Below, piece by piece: positions 8,035-18,420 of a stretch of 19,226 nt of DNA (position 1 is the first letter of the stretch; every line of letters starts with the position of its first letter). A program made the translations under genes and the position numbers. Source of the DNA: an uncultured Oxalobacteraceae bacterium (GTDB lineage: Bacteria > Pseudomonadota > Gammaproteobacteria > Burkholderiales > Burkholderiaceae); the NCBI GenBank assembly GCA_946479255.1, contig CAMLFK010000076.1, forward strand, positions 1 to 19,226, given 5' to 3'. The notes beneath the pieces were generated by a model that was not told the DNA's origin, searched no databases, and saw only the letters and a list, made by a program, of their open reading frames with translations.

Positions 8035-9906
8035 ATGACCTTACCTGTAGCACGCCGCGCGGCGCTATCGTCGCTTGCGCTCGCATTTCTCCCGTCCTTC
8101 GCCAGCGCACAAACCTCCCTCGAACCGGCCATGAGCTCCGTGCTCGTCACGGCCAGCCGTACTCCACAAGCCGCCATCGACGTCCTCGCCGACCATGTGG
8201 TGATCGGTGCAGAAGCAATCGAACGCTCCGGCGCGACCAACATCATCGACCTGCTGCAGCAGCAGCGTGCCATCGAGGTCACCCGCAACGGCGGCCCCGG
8301 CGCCAACTCCAGCGTGTTCATCCGCGGCGCGGACGGCAAGCAGAACGTGGTGCTGGTCGACGGCGTGCGGGTCGGCTCATCGACCAGCGGCGCCGCCAAC
8401 TGGACTACCCTGCCGCTGGCGAACGTCGAGCGCATCGAAATCGTCTATGGCCCGCTGGCCACCATGTACGGCGCCGACGCCATCGGCGGCGTCGTGCAGA
8501 TCTTCACACGGCGCGGTAACGGCCCGGCACGGGTATTCGCCTCGGCCGGCGCCGGCAGCCGTGGCGCGCGCATGGCCGATGTCGCCGTGGCCGGTTCCAC
8601 CCAGGGCGAGCATGCGCTCAGCTACGCCTTCTCGCTGGCGCACGCCGAGGATGACGGCTTCTCGTCGACCCGCCCGGGCCTGTCCTCGCACAATCCGGAC
8701 AAGGATGGCTACGACCGGGACACCGCCAGCGCCAACGTGAGCATGCGTCTTGGCGCAAACAGCGAAGCGGGACTGACCTACCTGCACGGCCACTTGAAGT
8801 CGCAGTACGATTCGGGCGCGTCCAGCTTCGACACCCGCAGCATCCAGAACCAGGACAATATCGCGGCCTACACGCGCCATCAGGTGACGCCCGCATGGAA
8901 CGTGCAGCTGCAGGTGGCCGAGTCGACGGACGAGTCGACCAATATCACCAGCGCCAGCGCGACGGGCACCAACCGCATCAAGACGCGCCAGAACTTCTAC
9001 ACCGTCCAGAACGACATCGCCTTCGGCACCGACCTGCTGCAGCTGATCCTGGAACGGCGCGTCGAGGAAGTGGTGTCCAACACCAGCGCCTCGCTGACCC
9101 GCTCGCGCGCCACCAATTCGCTGGCCGCGGCTTACTCGCTCAAGCGCGGGCCTCATCTGGCCACGGCCAGCGTGCGCGCCGACGACCGCCGCCAGGACCA
9201 GACCAAGATCACCGGCGGCCTGGGCTACGGCTACCGCATCAGCCCGGCGCTGCGCGTCAACGCCAGCGTCGGGACCAGCTTCAGGGCCCCGACCTTCAAC
9301 GAGCTGTACTTCGCCGGCTACGGCGTGGCCAGTAACCGCCCCGAACGCGGACGCAATGCCGAGGGCGGCCTGTACTTCAAGGACGGCACCACCAGCGCCA
9401 GCGTGGTCTACTTCCACAACCGGCTGACCGACCTGCTGGTCAATCTCTCCAAATGCCCGGTCGAGGTATCAACTCATCCGACCGGATGCGCTTTCAACGT
9501 CAACCGTGCTACGCTGACTGGGGTATCGGCTGCGGCTGCGCATCGGCTGGGCGGCGTCGACCTGCGCGCCACGCTGGACTGGCAGGACCCGCGCGACGAC
9601 ACCACCGGCAAGCAGCTGGTGCGGCGCGCGCGCCGTCATGGCACGATCGGTGCGGACTACAAGCTCGGCCCATTGACGACCGGCGCCACGCTGCTGTTCG
9701 CCAGCCGACGCTTCGACGACACGGCCAACCGTAACGCGCTGGCCGGCTACGGCCTGCTGAACCTGCATGCCAGCTACGCGTTTGCACCAGGCTGGTCGGC
9801 GCTGGTACGCTGGAATAACGCCACCGACAAACACTACGAGCTGGCGCGCAATTACGGCACCGCCGGCTCGACTGTGTTTGGCGGCGTGCGCTACGGCCTC
9901 AACTAA
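8035..9906 (+). CDS. btuB: TonB-dependent cobalamin/corrinoid receptor
   Basis: This 623-residue outer-membrane receptor very likely imports cobalamin and related corrinoids. A signal peptide occupies residues 1-25 (MTLPVARR, then a hydrophobic core, cleavage after ASA). A TonB-box-like SSVLVTASR lies at 34-42. The plug has the family EIVYGPLATMYGADAIGG motif near residues 135-152. Length agrees with BtuB (about 600) and not with the longer siderophore receptors. Identification rests on the cobalamin riboswitch directly upstream and btuCD directly downstream. The final residue is asparagine (GVRYGLN) and not the terminal aromatic usual for barrel proteins. No clear Shine-Dalgarno precedes the ATG. 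It is the first gene of the ten-gene B12 operon. Confidence 0.92.
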   Translation: MTLPVARRAALSSLALAFLPSFASAQTSLEPAMSSVLVTASRTPQAAIDVLADHVVIGAEAIERSGATNIIDLLQQQRAIEVTRNGGPGANSSVFIRGADGKQNVVLVDGVRVGSSTSGAANWTTLPLANVERIEIVYGPLATMYGADAIGGVVQIFTRRGNGPARVFASAGAGSRGARMADVAVAGSTQGEHALSYAFSLAHAEDDGFSSTRPGLSSHNPDKDGYDRDTASANVSMRLGANSEAGLTYLHGHLKSQYDSGASSFDTRSIQNQDNIAAYTRHQVTPAWNVQLQVAESTDESTNITSASATGTNRIKTRQNFYTVQNDIAFGTDLLQLILERRVEEVVSNTSASLTRSRATNSLAAAYSLKRGPHLATASVRADDRRQDQTKITGGLGYGYRISPALRVNASVGTSFRAPTFNELYFAGYGVASNRPERGRNAEGGLYFKDGTTSASVVYFHNRLTDLLVNLSKCPVEVSTHPTGCAFNVNRATLTGVSAAAAHRLGGVDLRATLDWQDPRDDTTGKQLVRRARRHGTIGADYKLGPLTTGATLLFASRRFDDTANRNALAGYGLLNLHASYAFAPGWSALVRWNNATDKHYELARNYGTAGSTVFGGVRYGLN

Positions 9907-9918
9907 AGGAGCTTTTTG

Positions 9919-10940
9919 GTGCATCCGTTTTTCCGTCAACTGCGTCACCGCGCTACCATCGTGATCGCCACGCTGGCCTTGCTGGCCGTGGGCAGCCTGG
10001 TGCTGTCGGGGATGATCGGCTCGGTGCCGATTCCGCTGGCGGAGATGCCGGACGCGCTGCGCCAGCTGGCACACGGAAAAGCGGACACCCTGGCCGCCAC
10101 CCTGCTCGACCTGCGCCTGTCGCGCGCACTAGTGGCTTTCGTCACCGGCGCCTCGCTCGCGCTGGCCGGCGTGATGATGCAGGCGCTACTGCGCAATCCC
10201 TTGGCGGACCCCTACGTGCTCGGCATCTCGGGCGGCGCTTCGGTCGGCGCGCTGGCCGCGCTGATGGCGATGTGCGCGCTGTGGATGGTGGATGTGGCGG
10301 CGTTCGGCGGCGCGGTGGCGGTATCGGCCATGCTGTACGCGCTGGCGCGGCGCGACCTGCGCGGCGGCGGCGCGGCCGAGGGCGGCGCCTCGCTGCTGCT
10401 CCTGACCGGCGTGATCCTGTCGTCGGCCTGCATGGCGCTGGTGTCGCTGATGCTGTCGATTGCACCTGAAAGCCGGCTGCGCAGCATGATCTTCTGGCTG
10501 ATCGGCGACCTGGCCGGCGCACCGCTGCGCGCGATTCCATGGATCGTCCTGCCTTGCGCCCTGCTGTTTGCGCTCTACAGCGCGCGCTCGCTCAACGTAC
10601 TGGCCCTGCATGCGGAAGGCGCGGCGACCCTGGGCATCCGGGTCGGCTCGCTGCGCAAGGGGCTGTTTTTCATCTCCGGCCTGCTGACCGCGGCGGCCGT
10701 GACCTCGGCCGGCAGTGTGGGCTTTGTCGGCCTGATCATCCCGCATGCCTGCCGCTTTGCCTGCGGGCCGGACCACCGCCTGCTGATTCCCGCAGCGACG
10801 CTGGCCGGCGGCGCCTTCCTGGTATTGGCCGATACCCTGGCGCGCACGATCATCGCGCCACAGCAGCTGCCGGTCGGCGTGGTCACTTCACTGATCGGCG
10901 CGCCGATCTTCCTGATTCAACTGCACCGGCTGCACCGCAA

Positions 10941-10944
<4 letters not shown>
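9919..10944 (+). CDS. btuC: cobalamin ABC transporter permease (FecCD family)
   Basis: This 341-residue inner-membrane permease belongs to the FecCD/BtuC family, which forms the dimeric channel of B12 and siderophore importers. Repeated hydrophobic segments run through the protein. The conserved stretch GVMMQALLRNPLADPYVLG begins near residue 84 and GSVGFVGLIIPH lies in the C-terminal third. The start is GTG at 9919: AAGGAG at 9906-9911 lies 7 bases before it, while the in-frame TTG at 9916 would be too close. It follows btuB by 12 bp, and its stop overlaps the btuD start by 4 bp. Cobalamin as substrate is inferred from the operon; by family alone it could carry iron chelates. Confidence 0.92.
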
Positions 10945-11710
<766 letters not shown>

Positions 11711-11714
<4 letters not shown>

Positions 11715-12313
11715 ACGACATCAACGAGCGCCATCGCCTGCGCATGGAACGCAAAAAGACGATCATCGACCAGAAGATCGCCGACGCGCAGAAGGAAATC
11801 GGCATCATCATCGTCAACACCGGCAACGGCAAGGGCAAGAGCTCGAGCGGCTTCGGCATGGTGGTGCGGGCCATGGGGCACGGCATGAAGGTGGCCGTGG
11901 TCCAGTTCATCAAGGGCGCCATGTCGACCGGCGAAGAAAAGTTCCTGCGCCGCTTCCCCGACGAAGTGCAGTTCCATGCAATGGGTGAAGGCTATACCTG
12001 GGAGACCCAGGACCGCGAGCGCGACGTGCTAAAGGCGGAAGAAGCCTGGAAGCTGGCCAAGCGGTTTTTGTCCGATCCGTCGATCGGGCTGGTGCTGTTC
12101 GATGAACTCAACATCGCCCTCAAGTACCGCTATCTCGACGTTGAGACTGTCATTGCCGACCTGCTGGAGCGCCCTGCGATGCAGCACGTGGTCATCACCG
12201 GCCGCGGCGCGCCCGAACAACTGATCGAGATCGCCGATACCGTTACCGAAATGACGGTGGTGAAGCACGCCTTCAAGGCCGGCATCGTGGCGCAGGCCGG
12301 TACGGAGTTCTGA
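11711..12313 (+). CDS. cobO: cob(I)yrinic acid a,c-diamide adenosyltransferase
   Basis: CobO (BtuR/CobA type) transfers adenosine from ATP to the Co(I) of corrinoids, forming the Co-C bond of coenzyme B12. It also serves the salvage of imported cobalamin. The 200 residues match the family. After a charged N-terminal helix (1-30) comes the P-loop GNGKGKSS at 38-45, then VVQFIKG and the acidic motif LFDELNIALKY near 129-139. The start at 11711 overlaps the btuD stop by 4 bp. Only one base separates its stop from the cobB start. Its place between transporter and amidation genes lets imported corrinoids be adenosylated at once. Confidence 0.95.
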
Positions 12314-12314
12314 G

Positions 12315-13613
12315 ATGGCTACCGGCGCGCAGATCCTGATGGTGGCAGCAAGCGCATCCGGCCAGGGCAAAACCACGGCCACGGCCGCACTGGCACGTGC
12401 GCTGGTCAAGCGCGGCAAGCGGGTACGCGTGTTCAAGTGTGGACCGGACTTCATCGATCCCATGCTGCTCGAACGCGCCAGCGGTGCGCCGGTCGGCTCG
12501 CTCGACCTGTGGATCGTCGGTGAGGCGCAGTGCCGCCGCCAGCTTGCCGATGCAGCGCTCGAGGCCGACGTGATCCTGATCGAGGGTGTAATGGGCCTGT
12601 ACGACGGCACGCCGTCCTCGGCCGACCTGGCGCGCGCCTTCGGCGTACCGGTGATGGCGGTGATCGATGCCGGTGCGATGGCCCAGACCGCAGGCGCGCT
12701 GGTGATGGGCCTGCGCGACTACGGCCCGGTGGAGCTGGCCGGCGTCATCGCCAATCGGATTGCCAGCCCGAACCATGCGGCGATGGTGGCCGCCTCGCTG
12801 CGCGACATCCCCTTGTTCGCCACGCTGCCCAAACAAAAAACCGCACTTCCGGAGCGCCATCTGGGCCTGGTCCTGCCTGGCGAGCTTACCGAGCTTGAGG
12901 CGCTGCTCGATCAGCTGGCGGACCAGCTGAACATCGACGAAGCCGCGTTCGCGGGCCTGCGCAGCACGCTTATCGACGCTGAGCTTGAGACCGGCACGCC
13001 GCCAAAGCTGCTGGAAGGCCGCACGATCGCCGTGGCGCGGGATGCCGCTTTTGCTTTCCTGTACCCGGCCAATCTCGCGACGCTGCGTGCGATGGGCGCC
13101 GAGCTGCTGTTCTTCTCGCCGCTGGCCGATGATCCGGTTCCCGCCGCGGCCGATGCTGTGTATCTGCCCGGCGGCTATCCTGAACTGCACGCACAGACGC
13201 TTGCTGAGGCCAGCCGATGGCGCTCGTCCATCCGCGCCGCACACGCGAGGGGCACACCTGTCTGGGCCGAGTGCGGCGGCATGATGGCACTGGCCGAATC
13301 GCTGACCGACCAGCTTGGCGCGAACTGGCCGATGGCCGGTCTGCTGCCGGGCAGCGTGGCGATGCAGCCACGCTTGGCCGGTCTCGGCTCGCAAGGCCTG
13401 ACTACTCCGCAGGGGCTGTTGCGCGGACACACCTTTCACTATTCGCGGCTTGAGACCCCGGCGCAGCCAGTCGCTCACACGGTCAAGCATCCGTCCGGTG
13501 CACAGGGCGAGGCGGTCTATCGCCTTGGCTCGCTGTCGGCATCCTATTTCCACGCTTACTTCCCATCGTGCCCGGAAGCGGTTGCCGCCCTGTTCAGCGG
13601 GAGCGCGGCATGA
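12315..13613 (+). CDS. cobB: cobyrinate (or hydrogenobyrinate) a,c-diamide synthase
   Basis: This enzyme amidates the a and c side chains of cobyrinic or hydrogenobyrinic acid using glutamine and ATP. The 432-residue protein has two parts. The N-terminal ATP-binding domain carries a P-loop ASASGQGKTT at 12-21 and the signature EGVMGLYDG at 90-98. The C-terminal class I-like glutamine amidotransferase carries YLPGGYPE, nucleophile Cys320 in WAECGGMMAL, and catalytic His413 in SYFHAYF. GGAG at 12304-12307 lies 7 bases before the ATG. The sequence alone does not settle whether it takes the cobalt-bearing substrate (CbiA type) or the cobalt-free one (CobB type). No corrin-ring genes are nearby to decide this. 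Confidence 0.94.
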   Translation: MATGAQILMVAASASGQGKTTATAALARALVKRGKRVRVFKCGPDFIDPMLLERASGAPVGSLDLWIVGEAQCRRQLADAALEADVILIEGVMGLYDGTPSSADLARAFGVPVMAVIDAGAMAQTAGALVMGLRDYGPVELAGVIANRIASPNHAAMVAASLRDIPLFATLPKQKTALPERHLGLVLPGELTELEALLDQLADQLNIDEAAFAGLRSTLIDAELETGTPPKLLEGRTIAVARDAAFAFLYPANLATLRAMGAELLFFSPLADDPVPAAADAVYLPGGYPELHAQTLAEASRWRSSIRAAHARGTPVWAECGGMMALAESLTDQLGANWPMAGLLPGSVAMQPRLAGLGSQGLTTPQGLLRGHTFHYSRLETPAQPVAHTVKHPSGAQGEAVYRLGSLSASYFHAYFPSCPEAVAALFSGSAA

Positions 13614-14167
13614 CGGTCACCCTGGTGCTGGGCGGCGCCCGTTCCGGGAAAAGCGGATATGCCGAAAAGCTTGCCATCGCCAGCGGCGCGGAAGTCTTCT
13701 ACATCGCCACCGCACGAGCAAGCGACGGTGAAATGGCCGAGCGCATCGCTCATCACCGCGCCAGCCGCCCCGGGCACTGGACCACGGTCGAGGAAACGCT
13801 GCAGCTGGGCGAGGCGATTGAACGGCATGCCGGCCCTGGCCGCGTGGTGCTGGTCGACTGCCTGACCTTATGGCTGTCGAACCTGATCTTTTCAGGCGCG
13901 GGCGATTTCCCCGAAACCGGCACCGTCACGCTGCCGCCGCTGTTCGCCGCCGAGCGCGCGCGCCTGCTCGCTACGCTCGCCAGCGCGGCCGGCGATGTGA
14001 TCCTGGTGTCCAACGAAGTGGGCATGGGCATCGTGCCGCTCGGCGCCGGTACACGCTGCTTCCTTGATGAAGCGGGACGGCTGAACCAGGCCGTGGCCGC
14101 GGTGGCGGACCGCGCTCTCTTCATCGCCGCCGGCCTGCCGCTGGTACTGAAGGGTGCCGCATGCTGA
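13610..14167 (+). CDS. cobU: adenosylcobinamide kinase / adenosylcobinamide-phosphate guanylyltransferase
   Basis: CobU (CobP) phosphorylates adenosylcobinamide and then adds GMP, giving adenosylcobinamide-GDP for CobS. The 185 residues match the usual length of about 180. The P-loop GGARSGKS is at 8-15. The histidine pair at 48-49 (RIAHHRASRP) contains the expected guanylylated residue. The family motif LVDCLTLWLSN at 81-91 and SNEVGMGIVP further on are typical. GGGAG lies 6 bases before the chosen ATG. The gene overlaps cobB by 4 bp and cbiB by 7 bp. It allows both de novo assembly and rescue of cobinamide. Confidence 0.95.
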   Translation: MTVTLVLGGARSGKSGYAEKLAIASGAEVFYIATARASDGEMAERIAHHRASRPGHWTTVEETLQLGEAIERHAGPGRVVLVDCLTLWLSNLIFSGAGDFPETGTVTLPPLFAAERARLLATLASAAGDVILVSNEVGMGIVPLGAGTRCFLDEAGRLNQAVAAVADRALFIAAGLPLVLKGAAC

Positions 14168-15084
14168 TTGGGCTGGGCATGACCGAGATGGCGCTGCTGC
14201 TGGCAGCGGGCGTCTTGCTCGACCTGCTGCTGGGCGAGCCGCGCCGCTGGCATCCGCTGGTCGGCTTCGGCAAATTGGCGATGCTGGTCGAACGACGGCT
14301 GAACCGCGGTCGAGCGCGATTCGCCCGTGGTCTCCTTGCCTGGATTCTGGCGGTGCTTCCGCTGACCCTACTGGCCGCCGTGGCCACCCAAACCGCCGGC
14401 TACCTCGTACATGCCGCCCTGCTCTACTTTGCCCTTGGCCTGCGCAGCCTGCGCGAACACAATCTGCCGATCGCGCAGGCGCTGGAAAGCGGCGACCTGC
14501 CTCGCGCCCGAGAACTGACCGGCTGGATCGTCAGCCGCGATACCGCGAACGCCAGTCCGCAGGACCTGGCCAAGGCCAGCGCCGAATCCCTGCTTGAGAA
14601 TGGCAACGACGCGGTGTTCGGCACCCTGTTCTGGTTCATCGTGCTCGGTGGCCCTGGCGCCCTGCTGTTCAGGCTTGCCAATACCCTGGATGCGATGTGG
14701 GGCTACCGCAGCAGCCGCTTTCTGCTGTTCGGCCGCTGCGCCGCACGCATCGACGACGCCCTCAACTATGTGCCGGCACGCCTGACAGCGCTGTCGTATG
14801 TGCTGCTGGCCGACTACCGGCGGCGCGCCTGGCATTGCTGGCGCACGCAGGCGCCTGGCTGGCCGAGCCCGAATGCCGGACCAGTGATGGCCAGTGGCGC
14901 GGGCGCGCTTGGATTGGCCTTGGGCGGCGAAGCGACTTACGACGGCCAGCTTGAACAGCGCCCACCGCTGGGCCAGGGCACCGTTCCGCAGCCGGGCGAT
15001 ATCCGGCGCGCCTGGCAACTGGTGGCCAAGTCCACCGGCTTGTGGGTTTGCATCGCCCTGGTACTGGGAGGGCTGCATGCTTGA
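14161..15084 (+). CDS. cbiB: adenosylcobinamide-phosphate synthase
   Basis: CbiB (CobD in Pseudomonas naming) joins adenosylcobyric acid to aminopropanol phosphate at the inner membrane. The 307-residue protein is hydrophobic with several membrane segments. Conserved features are GEPRRWHP at 25-32, the DLAKASAESLLENGNDAVFG block near 135-154, NTLDAMWGYRSSR at 174-186 and ARIDDALNYVPARL near 195-208. The start at 14161 has GAAGGG at 14149-14154, 6 bases ahead; Met7 is an alternative. It overlaps cobU by 7 bp and the next gene by 8 bp. Confidence 0.94.
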   Translation: MLIGLGMTEMALLLAAGVLLDLLLGEPRRWHPLVGFGKLAMLVERRLNRGRARFARGLLAWILAVLPLTLLAAVATQTAGYLVHAALLYFALGLRSLREHNLPIAQALESGDLPRARELTGWIVSRDTANASPQDLAKASAESLLENGNDAVFGTLFWFIVLGGPGALLFRLANTLDAMWGYRSSRFLLFGRCAARIDDALNYVPARLTALSYVLLADYRRRAWHCWRTQAPGWPSPNAGPVMASGAGALGLALGGEATYDGQLEQRPPLGQGTVPQPGDIRRAWQLVAKSTGLWVCIALVLGGLHA

Positions 15085-16063
15085 ACACGGTGGCAATCTG
15101 CGCGCCGCGGCTGCACAGTTTGGCCGGCACCTTTTAGACTGGATAGACCTGTCTGCAGGGCTCAATCCGCACTGGTATCCCGTTCCACCATTGGACGGAA
15201 ATGCGTGGCACCGGCTTCCCGAGGACGATCCGGCCCTGCTTGAAGCTGCCCGCCGATATTACGGCGCGCCGCACATGCTGGCGGTTGCCGGAACCCAGGC
15301 GGCGATCCAGGCGCTGCCCGCAATGCGCGCGCCTTCGCGCGTAGTGGTGTCGGCGCCATCGTACGCGGAGCACGCGCATCACTGGTCGCGCCACGGTCAC
15401 ACACTACGCGAGACCGCTTACGAGGCCTTGAACGCGGCCGTCGACGAATGCGATGTGCTGGTGCTTTGCAATCCCAACAACCCGACCGGTGCGCGTGTGG
15501 CACCCGCGATCCTGCTCGACTGGGCTGCACGGCTGGGTGGACGCGGCGGCTGGCTGGTGGTGGACGAAGCCTTCGGCGACACATCACCCGAGTTGAGCGT
15601 TGCAGCCCATACCGGCATGCCGGGACTGATCGTGCTGCGCTCGATCGGCAAATTCTTTGGCCTGGCGGGAGTGCGCGCCGGTTTCGTTGGCGCTGCGCCG
15701 GATTTGCTGAACGCCCTGGCGAACGCGCTGGGTCCCTGGACCGTGAGCGGTCCGGCACAGCGGATCTGCCGTTTGGCCTTGCAGGATGAGGAATGGCAGC
15801 GAGCGGCAAGGGCGCTGCTCGATCGGGAAGGTGTCCGGCTTCACGCGCTCTTGCTGGAACACGGCATCAATTCTGGCGGTACGCCATTGTTCCAGTGGTG
15901 GGCCGAGACAAGGCCGGAGGCATTCAAGCTGCATATGGCCGAGCGTGGAATCTGGGTGCGCATGTTCACCCATGCTGCGCGCGGTGTACGGCTTGGACTG
16001 CCGCCGGACGAACAAAGCTGGCAGCGGCTCGACGCTGCGCTACGCGAATGGAGGAGCGAATGA
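15077..16063 (+). CDS. cobC: threonine-phosphate decarboxylase, PLP enzyme
   Basis: This 328-residue fold-type I PLP enzyme most likely decarboxylates L-threonine-O-3-phosphate to aminopropanol phosphate, the linker CbiB adds to cobyric acid (CobD in Salmonella, CobC in Pseudomonas). It resembles histidinol-phosphate aminotransferases, and the operon decides the assignment. Features: HGGNL at 4-8, LSAGLNP near 25-31, NPNNPTG at 132-138, DEAF at 163-166 and the PLP lysine Lys192 in RSIGKFFGLAG. It is somewhat short compared with the usual 330-360. GGGAGG at 15066-15071 serves as ribosome site. No threonine kinase (PduX type) is in the window. The symbol clashes with the phosphatase at 7165. 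Confidence 0.92.
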   Translation: MLEHGGNLRAAAAQFGRHLLDWIDLSAGLNPHWYPVPPLDGNAWHRLPEDDPALLEAARRYYGAPHMLAVAGTQAAIQALPAMRAPSRVVVSAPSYAEHAHHWSRHGHTLRETAYEALNAAVDECDVLVLCNPNNPTGARVAPAILLDWAARLGGRGGWLVVDEAFGDTSPELSVAAHTGMPGLIVLRSIGKFFGLAGVRAGFVGAAPDLLNALANALGPWTVSGPAQRICRLALQDEEWQRAARALLDREGVRLHALLLEHGINSGGTPLFQWWAETRPEAFKLHMAERGIWVRMFTHAARGVRLGLPPDEQSWQRLDAALREWRSE

Positions 16064-16944
16064 TGATCAGGACCTTGGGCGTGGCATTGGCTGCGATGGC
16101 GGCAATCGACGCGGCAGCCGTGACGGTAAAGGACGATGACGGCATTGCGGTGACCCTGCAAAAACCCGCGCAGCGCGTGATAGCGCTGGCGCCGCATGTG
16201 ACCGAACTGCTGTTTGCGGCAGGCGCGGGTGATAAGATCATCGGTACGGTCACGTATAGCGACTATCCGGAAGCGGCCAAGAAGATCCCGCATGTTGGCA
16301 GCAACCGCCAGGTCGACATGGAACGCGTTGTCGCGCTCAAGCCGGACCTGATCGTCGTGTGGATGCACGGCAGCTCGGAACGCCAGATCGAGCAGATTCG
16401 CGCGCTTGGCATTCCGCTGTTCCATAGCGAGCCGCGCAAGCTCGACGATATCGCCGACACGCTGACGCGCCTGGGCAAGCTGCTGGGCACCGAACGCAGC
16501 GCCAACGCCGCAGCCGCCGAGATGCGCGGCAGGCTCGCCACACTCACCGCGCGCTACGCCGGCAAGCCGCCGGTTCGCATGTTCTACCAGGTGTGGGACA
16601 AGCCGCTCTTTACGCTGAGCGGCAGCCATATCGTGACCGATGCGATCCGCATCTGCGGCGGCGAGAATATCTTCGCCGGCATGAAGGTGACGGCGCCGGT
16701 CGTCAACGTGGAGGCGGTGTTGCAGCTCGACCCTGAAATCGTGCTCGATACCGCCGAACGCAATTCGAACGGCGGCGCGGACATGTGGAAGGCTTATCCG
16801 ACCATGACGGCGGTGCGCCGCGCGAACCTGTTCCGCATCGATGGCGATCTGCTCAATCGCGCGGGTCCGCGGATGGTGGACGGCGCGGCGGCATTGTGCG
16901 AAAAGCTTGACCTGGCGCGTCAGCGCAGGAAGAGCGCCGGATGA
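16063..16944 (+). CDS. btuF: periplasmic cobalamin-binding protein
   Basis: BtuF captures corrinoids in the periplasm and hands them to BtuCD. The 293-residue protein has a short signal peptide (about residues 1-19, ending DAAA) with no lipobox cysteine, so it should be soluble. The mature part has the BtuF/FepB-type fold, with [18 protein letters not shown] near 39-56 and TVTYSDYP at 62-69. GAGGAG at 16051-16056 is 6 bases from the ATG at 16063 but only 3 from the ATG at 16060, so 16063 is preferred; the difference is one residue. It overlaps the previous gene by 1 bp and cobQ by 4 bp. Its place six genes away from btuCD is unusual for a transporter subunit but keeps it in the same operon. 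Confidence 0.9.
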   Translation: MIRTLGVALAAMAAIDAAAVTVKDDDGIAVTLQKPAQRVIALAPHVTELLFAAGAGDKIIGTVTYSDYPEAAKKIPHVGSNRQVDMERVVALKPDLIVVWMHGSSERQIEQIRALGIPLFHSEPRKLDDIADTLTRLGKLLGTERSANAAAAEMRGRLATLTARYAGKPPVRMFYQVWDKPLFTLSGSHIVTDAIRICGGENIFAGMKVTAPVVNVEAVLQLDPEIVLDTAERNSNGGADMWKAYPTMTAVRRANLFRIDGDLLNRAGPRMVDGAAALCEKLDLARQRRKSAG

Positions 16945-18398
16945 AGCTCCCATTTTCGACATTAATGGTCCAGGGGACCACCTCCGACGCGGGCAAAAGC
17001 ACGGTGGTTGCGGCGCTGTGCAGGCTGCTGCGCGACCAAGGTGTTCGTGTGGTTCCATTCAAACCGCAAAACATGGCCTTGAACAGCGCCGTGACGATCG
17101 ACGGTGGGGAAATCGGCCGCGCCCAGGCGCTGCAGGCTGTCGCTGCCGGTTTGATGGCGCATACCGACATGAACCCGGTGCTCCTGAAACCGTCGAGTAA
17201 TACAGGCGCGCAGGTGATCATTCACGGCGTGGTGCGGGCGGACATGAACGCGCGCGACTATCAGCAATATAAGAGCACGGCCATGGAGGCGGTGCTTGAA
17301 TCGTACGGCCGCCTGCGCGGGCAGCACGAGGTAGTGATCGTCGAAGGCGCGGGCAGCCCCGCCGAGATCAACCTGCGCGAGCGCGACATCGCCAACATGG
17401 GTTTCGCGGAGGCGGTGGACTGCCCCGTGATCCTGGTGGCCGATATCGACCGGGGCGGGGTGTTCGCGCATATCGTCGGCACCATGGCCTGCCTGTCCGA
17501 GAGCGAGCGTGCACGCGTGATCGGCTTTGTGATCAACCGCTTTCGCGGCGACCTGTCACTGCTCGACTCGGGGCTTGAGTGGCTGGAGCGGCAGACCGGC
17601 AAACCGGTGCTGGCGGTCCTGCCCTACCTGCAGGGGCTGTTCCTCGACGCGGAAGATGGCGTCGACACGGTTCAGGCATCGCAGGGCGCGTTCAAGGTGG
17701 TCGTGCCGCGCCTGCCGCGCATGAGTAACCACACCGATTTCGACGCGCTGCGCGCCCATCCGGATGTTGACCTGCACTTCGCCAGCGGCGGCTTGCCGAT
17801 ACCTGCCTGCGACCTGGTGGTGATCCCGGGTACCAAGAACACACGCGGCGACCTTGAATGGATGATGAACAACGGCTGGGATAAGTACCTGGAACGTCAT
17901 CTGCGCTACGGCGGCAAGGTGATCGGTATCTGCGGCGGGTATCAGATGCTGGGATCGACCGTGGCCGACCCGCATGGAGTGGAAGGCGCCCCCGGCACCT
18001 CGGCCGCCCTCGGGCTGCTCGACATCGAGACCACGCTGACGCTGAAGAAGCGGCTAGTCTATGTCAGTGGCCGTTGTGCGTTCGCAGACGCGACCGTGAG
18101 CGGCTACGAGATCCATATGGGCGAGTCGCACGGTGCGGGACTCGAACGGCCGGCTTTCACTATCGATGGCCGCAATGAAGGTGCGCTGTCGGCGGATGGC
18201 CAGATCCTGGGCAGCTACCTGCACGGGATGTTCGACACGCGCGATGGCTGCGCGGCGCTGCTGCGCTGGGCGGGACTGGAATCGGACTACGCCGTCGATA
18301 CCGAGGCCTTGCGCGACGCAAGCCTGAACCGGATCGCGGAAACCGTGCGGCCATTGCTGTCCAAATTAATCGAGCATACGCCGCCGCGCACGGCTTGA
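16941..18398 (+). CDS. cobQ: cobyric acid synthase
   Basis: CobQ (CbiP) carries out the four amidations at b, d, e and g that turn adenosylcobyrinic acid a,c-diamide into adenosylcobyric acid, with glutamine and ATP. The 485 residues match the family. The N-terminal ATP-binding domain has the P-loop [10 protein letters not shown] at 12-21 followed by [10 protein letters not shown]. The C-terminal amidotransferase domain has nucleophile Cys331 in [10 protein letters not shown] and catalytic His428 in GSYLHGMFD. It overlaps btuF by 4 bp and is the last gene of the operon. A GC-rich hairpin covers its final codons and stop. Confidence 0.96.
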   Translation: MKLPFSTLMVQGTTSDAGKSTVVAALCRLLRDQGVRVVPFKPQNMALNSAVTIDGGEIGRAQALQAVAAGLMAHTDMNPVLLKPSSNTGAQVIIHGVVRADMNARDYQQYKSTAMEAVLESYGRLRGQHEVVIVEGAGSPAEINLRERDIANMGFAEAVDCPVILVADIDRGGVFAHIVGTMACLSESERARVIGFVINRFRGDLSLLDSGLEWLERQTGKPVLAVLPYLQGLFLDAEDGVDTVQASQGAFKVVVPRLPRMSNHTDFDALRAHPDVDLHFASGGLPIPACDLVVIPGTKNTRGDLEWMMNNGWDKYLERHLRYGGKVIGICGGYQMLGSTVADPHGVEGAPGTSAALGLLDIETTLTLKKRLVYVSGRCAFADATVSGYEIHMGESHGAGLERPAFTIDGRNEGALSADGQILGSYLHGMFDTRDGCAALLRWAGLESDYAVDTEALRDASLNRIAETVRPLLSKLIEHTPPRTA

Positions 18399-18411
18399 AC
18401 TTGCGCGGCGG
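18381..18411. terminator. 10-bp GC hairpin at the end of the B12 operon
   Basis: CCGCCGCGCA at 18381-18390 and TGCGCGGCGG at 18402-18411 pair perfectly, with an 11-base loop that contains the cobQ stop region (18396-18398). It lies between the convergent cobQ and the 111-residue gene, so it can form in transcripts from both sides. No T-run follows on either strand. It is therefore not a classic intrinsic terminator; it could end transcripts with Rho or protect 3' ends. Confidence 0.5.
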
Positions 18412-18420
18412 GCCTGCATT

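Noticed and set aside
12273..13553. 426-codon open frame antisense to cobB, and a similar 405-codon one over btuF (15841-17058)
   Set aside because: Both mirror unmistakable cobalamin genes and show the Arg/His/Gln/Gly-rich composition typical of reverse-frame shadows in high-GC DNA.
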